Below, in pieces: positions 5,354 through 8,621 of a DNA stretch of 8,621 bases. Below the pieces are notes generated by a model. That model saw only the letters and a program-made list of their open reading frames with translations. It was not told where the DNA came from and did no database searches. Position 1 is the first letter of the stretch, and every line of letters begins with the position of its first letter. The translations under genes were made by a program, and so were the position numbers. The stretch comes from Bacillota bacterium (GTDB lineage Bacteria > Bacillota > Clostridia > Lachnospirales > Lachnospiraceae): the NCBI GenBank assembly GCA_023435505.1, contig JAEYRR010000013.1:1-8621 (forward strand). Reading direction: 5' to 3'.

Positions 5354-6820
5354 ATGATTATTATCATATCTGTTTATTGTATATTTTTTCTATTCTCAGT
5401 CATCTTTATATCCTATCAGAAACAATTTCTTAAAACTATACCTAAAAAAAAGTACCACCTCTTTTTCCTGTTCCCTATTAGCCTAATGCTTGCGGATGCC
5501 TTAAGGACTCTGCGGCCAAAACTTCATACGAATCGTAAGGAAAAACTTAAGGCTCTCTATGTATTTGAGGACTGTGAAGTAAAGAGCAGTCTCTTTCTAG
5601 CTCAGATCATAGCTTATTCAATTGGTATACTTGTTATATTTAACACCTTTGCACTGTTAATACAGATAACAGGATCCTTTGAAGCAGACCCTAAGATAGA
5701 GAATACAGTGAATCGGCCAAGTTATGGGGAGAGAAGTTATAAAGAAGATTATCAGGTTGTGATAGAAAATGAGGAGCTATATCTGAAGGAAGAGCTTCAG
5801 TATGAGGTGGCGCCTAGAACTTACACTAAGGAATCTTTTTCTCAGGCTTTGGAACAAGCGAAAACCTATATAAAGCAAAAGGTGTTAGGGGAGAACACTT
5901 CTGCAAATAACATTACGTTACCGTTAAAGCTCATGGAGTCCATACCATCCTTAGGAATGAAAATAAACTGGGTCCGGGATGAAGAAGGGATTGTAAAATA
6001 TGACGGGAGTATTAACAATAAAACGCTTACTCAGAGAAAAGAAGTACTCTTAACAGCAGTCATTAGCAGTGGAGAGTTTGAGGAAGAGTATGACATAGCC
6101 TTGATTATAATGCCAAACCAACCAGACAGTAGGGAAGAGATTCTACAAAAGGTTACAAAAGCTGTTCAGGAGTCAGATAGCATGAGTAGTTCCAAGGATC
6201 AGTTTTCCTTACCGGAGACTATAGATGGGACAAAGGTTTATTTTTTTAAGGAACACCAGGAACAGTATAGTACCGTACTTTTTTTTGGACTTCTTATGGC
6301 GATATTGGTACCAGTATTTGCGGAACGTAAATTAAAGGAACAGTTGGAGCAGCGAGACAATGAGCTACGAATGGATTATCCGGAGGTGGTTAATAAACTA
6401 GTATTACTAATTGAGGCGGGAATGACAGTGACCAGGGCTTGGTCAAAGATTGTTGAAGATTACGAGACAGAGGTAAAAAACAGTAAACGAAAAAGACGTT
6501 ATGCTTATGAGGAAATGTTGGCCAGTTATTATGAACTAAAGAATGGTATAAGTGAGATTCACGTGTTTGACAACTTTGGAAGGAGAATAAAACTGACACC
6601 ATATATGAAGTTAAGTTCCCTACTAGCGCAGAATTCTACCAAAGGAGTGGAAGGAGTATTGTCTTATATAAAAGGAGAAGCAATTGAAGCATTTGCAGAT
6701 AGAAAAGAGCTGGCAAAGAGACTGGGGGAAAAGGCGGGAACTAAGATGCTACTGCCAATGGGTATTATGTTGGGAATCGTTCTTGTAGTAATAATAGTAC
6801 CGGCTTTTACAATATTATAA
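5354..6820 (+). CDS. tadC: TadC-like platform protein with extracytoplasmic Ig-like insert
   Basis: This is the second T2SSF platform protein of the Tad machine. It has 488 residues, against about 280-320 for usual TadC. Segments: TM1 (about 2-20); a basic cytoplasmic stretch (21-80); TM2 (82-105); a soluble acidic insert (106-305); TM3 (307-322); the cytoplasmic T2SSF domain with DYPEVVNKLVLLIEAGMTVTRAW (split motif, 341-363); and the C-terminal TM (465-488) after LAKRLGEKAGTKMLLPMG. By the positive-inside rule the insert faces outside. Residues 159-254 resemble an atrophied bacterial Ig-like domain: a helix (ESFSQALEQAKTYI), then NNITLP, INWVRDEEGIVKYDGSI, VLLTAVISSGEFEEEYDIAL. A shorter second copy follows (259-299: EEILQKVTKAVQ, FSLPETIDGTKVYF). 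The Ig reading is by pattern, not by search. The start ATG 5354 has GAGGTAG at 5343-5349 with a 4-base gap. The T2SSF call is sure. Confidence 0.9.
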   Translation: MIIIISVYCIFFLFSVIFISYQKQFLKTIPKKKYHLFFLFPISLMLADALRTLRPKLHTNRKEKLKALYVFEDCEVKSSLFLAQIIAYSIGILVIFNTFALLIQITGSFEADPKIENTVNRPSYGERSYKEDYQVVIENEELYLKEELQYEVAPRTYTKESFSQALEQAKTYIKQKVLGENTSANNITLPLKLMESIPSLGMKINWVRDEEGIVKYDGSINNKTLTQRKEVLLTAVISSGEFEEEYDIALIIMPNQPDSREEILQKVTKAVQESDSMSSSKDQFSLPETIDGTKVYFFKEHQEQYSTVLFFGLLMAILVPVFAERKLKEQLEQRDNELRMDYPEVVNKLVLLIEAGMTVTRAWSKIVEDYETEVKNSKRKRRYAYEEMLASYYELKNGISEIHVFDNFGRRIKLTPYMKLSSLLAQNSTKGVEGVLSYIKGEAIEAFADRKELAKRLGEKAGTKMLLPMGIMLGIVLVVIIVPAFTIL

Positions 6821-6840
6821 TCCCTGTATTATTCATAAAA

Positions 6841-6849
6841 AGAGAGGAG
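6841..6849 (+). promoter_or_regulatory. Strong ribosome binding site of the pilin gene
   Basis: AGAGAGGAG lies 7 bases before the pilin ATG, the best Shine-Dalgarno in the operon together with GGGAAGGAG (7077-7085) of the next gene. This fits a need for many pilin copies from a polycistronic message. The 36 bases between tadC and the pilin gene hold no terminator. Confidence 0.65.
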
Positions 6850-6856
6850 TATCGTT

Positions 6857-7063
6857 ATGAAGTATTTCATGCAAACAGCTGTAAAGGTGAAAGATGTAGC
6901 AAAGAGATTTGTCTATGAAGAGGACGGTGTAGGAGTGGTGGAGATTGTTCTAATATTGGTGATCTTAGTGGCACTGGTAGTCATCTTTCAGGACCAGATT
7001 AGCGACGTAGTGGAACAAGCGCTGGATTCGTTTTCATCGGATGCCTCTGATATTATTGATTAG
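6857..7063 (+). CDS. Flp1-like type IVb pilin precursor
   Basis: This is probably the main fibre subunit of the Tad pilus. The 68-residue precursor has a basic leader (KVKDVAKRFVYEED, 9-23) ending in Gly24. A hydrophobic helix follows, VGVVEIVLILVILVAL (25-40) plus VVIF, then an acidic C-terminus (DQISDVVEQALDSF to SDIID). Cleavage after Gly24 by the operon's A24 peptidase puts Glu29 at +5, as in type IV pilins, giving a 44-residue mature protein. The Glu-Tyr pair typical of proteobacterial Flp pilins is Glu-Ile here, matching what I know of the Flp1-like family of Clostridia. The ATG has a strong ribosome site. It lies 36 bases after tadC and 28 before the DUF5702-like gene. The alternative, that it is a minor pilin with the major one elsewhere, cannot be excluded. 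Confidence 0.85.
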   Translation: MKYFMQTAVKVKDVAKRFVYEEDGVGVVEIVLILVILVALVVIFQDQISDVVEQALDSFSSDASDIID

Positions 7064-7091
7064 GAGAAGGTGTAACGGGAAGGAGTAAACG

Positions 7092-8621
7092 ATGGCACAG
7101 GTAAGGGGAAGTATCACGGTTTTTTTAACACTTATAATGGTTTTCATAGTTTCATTAATCGGGACAATGTTAGATTTAGCGCGATTTGAGATGGCCGACC
7201 ATATGGCTTACAATGCTCTGGTGACGGCAGTAGATTCTGAGCTTACCAACTACTGTAAGGAGGTTTATGAGGATTATAAGATATTTTTATTAGAAAAGGG
7301 TCAGAAGGAAGAGGGGATGGATGGAGAGGAATACGTAGAATCCATATATAACTATCTTACTTATTCCTTTGAACCAGGTAAGGATGTTCAAATCAAAGAT
7401 TTTTCACTTCCTCTTTCCACTACAGATTTTTTGTCTATAGAGTTGAATAATTGTACCTTAAAGGGACAAACCATGATTACTGATCAGGAGGGGAAAATCT
7501 TTGAGCATCAGGTTGAAGAGTATATGAAGTATCATGTACCTGCCGATTTGGCGGAAAGTCTTTTAAGTAAATTAAATTTACTACAGAACACGAAGACTAC
7601 TATGTCTGTGTTTCGTAAAAAGATGGCAGTAGAAGAAAAAGCAGCAAAGATTAGTCAGTCTATCTTGGATTTAATCACGTTGGTTGAGGGATTGACCTTT
7701 GAAGACGGGGAACTAAAGCTCACCAAGGATAATTATATTGTAATTAAGGATTCCTTTGGAAAACAGTTCTGTACAGAGAAAGTGGGGCCTAAAGCAGTTG
7801 GCATTAACCATAATATGGTCTGGGATTCCTTATGCAATAAATATACGAATCCTGTCTCCATTCTAACCACTATACAGTCGGAAAATAAAGAATTAATAAC
7901 ACTAGAGGAAAGCTGTGAGAAGATAAATAAGCAACTTGCGGAGGAGAAAGATGGGGAGAAACGTACTCAATTAGAAGGAGAGCTATCCCAATTGGACGGG
8001 AAAAAACGGGAACTGATAGATAGCACCTCAAAAGCTGGCCTTTCCTTAGTAGACCAGGCCAAAGGAATGCAAGAGAAGATAAGGTTAGCCATCGATATAA
8101 TAAAAAGTCTTAAGGGGCAGAAGGAAGCCTGTGTGCAGGAGTTGGATAGCTTTGAAACGTACTTAAACGATGAGAAAGAAAAGCTAGATGATGGTTCCTA
8201 CAATGCGGTAACTGAGGAACTAAAGGAGTTAAAGGTGTACCTTTTTAAGGTAGATGAGACTGGAGTAGATACCTCAATTATTGGAGAAGTGATGGCGATG
8301 AAGGAATGTCTGACCTCCAATCTGAAAGCAGTAGAGAAGACAGCTATGCTGGAACCACTTTTTCAACAGGAATTGGATCCGGATTATTCTCAGCGTGAAT
8401 CTGAATTAAAAAATGTAATAGACGAGTATAAGACTTATACAATCAGACCGCTTCACTTTGATTACACCCAGTTAAACACAAAGCCAAAACAGGAAAGTCC
8501 TGTAGGTGGCTTAGGAAGCTTTGTTAAAGATGGACTATGTCATCTTATTCTTCCGGATGCAAGTGAGCTTTCCATGCAAAGCCTGTCTGATGCTAAGCTT
8601 CCAAGTCAGAGTATAACCACA
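7092..8621 (+). CDS. DUF5702-like Tad-locus surface protein (3' truncated by window edge)
   Basis: An uninterrupted frame of 510 codons runs from ATG 7092 to the last base, so the C-terminus is missing. The ribosome site GGGAAGGAG (7077-7085) lies 6 bases before the start. An N-terminal membrane anchor (about 8-26, ITVFLTLIMVFIVSLIGTM) leads into an extracellular part beginning LARFEMADHMAYNALVTAV; this resembles the N-terminus of DUF5702 and TadE/TadG-like proteins of Clostridial Tad loci. There is no Glu at +5 after Gly6, so it does not look like a peptidase substrate. Residues about 175-200 and 262-400 are rich in charged heptad-like helices (for example LEESCEKINKQLAEEKDG), suggesting coiled coils. 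The region near 470-510 is Gly/Ser/Leu rich. Its role is probably as a minor or assembly component of the pilus; this is inference from position. Codon use and base composition match its neighbours. Confidence 0.75.
   Translation, partial: MAQVRGSITVFLTLIMVFIVSLIGTMLDLARFEMADHMAYNALVTAVDSELTNYCKEVYEDYKIFLLEKGQKEEGMDGEEYVESIYNYLTYSFEPGKDVQIKDFSLPLSTTDFLSIELNNCTLKGQTMITDQEGKIFEHQVEEYMKYHVPADLAESLLSKLNLLQNTKTTMSVFRKKMAVEEKAAKISQSILDLITLVEGLTFEDGELKLTKDNYIVIKDSFGKQFCTEKVGPKAVGINHNMVWDSLCNKYTNPVSILTTIQSENKELITLEESCEKINKQLAEEKDGEKRTQLEGELSQLDGKKRELIDSTSKAGLSLVDQAKGMQEKIRLAIDIIKSLKGQKEACVQELDSFETYLNDEKEKLDDGSYNAVTEELKELKVYLFKVDETGVDTSIIGEVMAMKECLTSNLKAVEKTAMLEPLFQQELDPDYSQRESELKNVIDEYKTYTIRPLHFDYTQLNTKPKQESPVGGLGSFVKDGLCHLILPDASELSMQSLSDAKLPSQSITT

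Noticed and set aside
6390..6602. Minus-strand open frame within tadC
   Set aside because: Antisense to the T2SSF domain; no coding signs.
6816..6821. TATAAT overlapping the tadC stop, as a possible private promoter for the pilin gene
   Set aside because: No -35 element at 16-18 bases and no TG extension; such hexamers are common in this AT-rich DNA.

Overview
The window comes from an AT-rich, Gram-positive, endospore-forming and flagellated member of the Clostridia, most likely a Lachnospiraceae relative. This rests on four observations: a BofA-type sporulation gene beside a YaaL/DUF2508 gene; a FliS variant with a C-terminal tail I associate with Lachnospiraceae; a Gram-positive Tad locus with a TadZ-like protein, a Flp1-like pilin and a DUF5702-like protein; and no secretin gene. 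The genus call is inference, because no rRNA is present.

Layout. (1) Positions 1-970, + strand: the 3' part of a flagellin gene followed closely by a fliS-type chaperone gene, ending at a hairpin near 1034-1072. (2) Positions 1086-1307, - strand: a small YaaL/DUF2508 gene. (3) Positions 1533-1808, + strand: bofA, preceded by a possible sigma-E-type promoter and closed by a strong terminator at 1825-1871. (4) From 1887 to the right edge, + strand: one compact Tad pilus operon, headed by a near-consensus housekeeping promoter. Its order is prepilin peptidase, TadZ-like, TadA/CpaF ATPase, TadB, TadC, Flp pilin and a large DUF5702-like protein that is still open at 8621. The genes overlap or are separated by fewer than 40 bases.

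How the Tad genes work together (family knowledge): the peptidase trims the pilin leader, TadA/CpaF powers assembly at the cytoplasmic face, TadB and TadC form the inner-membrane platform, the Flp pilin is the likely fibre subunit, and the TadZ-like protein probably positions the machine. The DUF5702-like protein is probably a minor, surface-exposed component.

The most unusual points are: a TadC about 200 residues longer than usual because of an extracytoplasmic insert that looks like an atrophied bacterial Ig-like domain plus a partial second copy; a TadZ-like protein whose P-loop and receiver site are both degenerate; an anomalous start region for the prepilin peptidase, where the ribosome binding site overlaps the first GTG and points to ATT; and a large DUF5702-like gene running off the edge. 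None of this proves a wholly new system. The best description is a lineage-specific Gram-positive Tad machine with remodelled TadZ and TadC parts.
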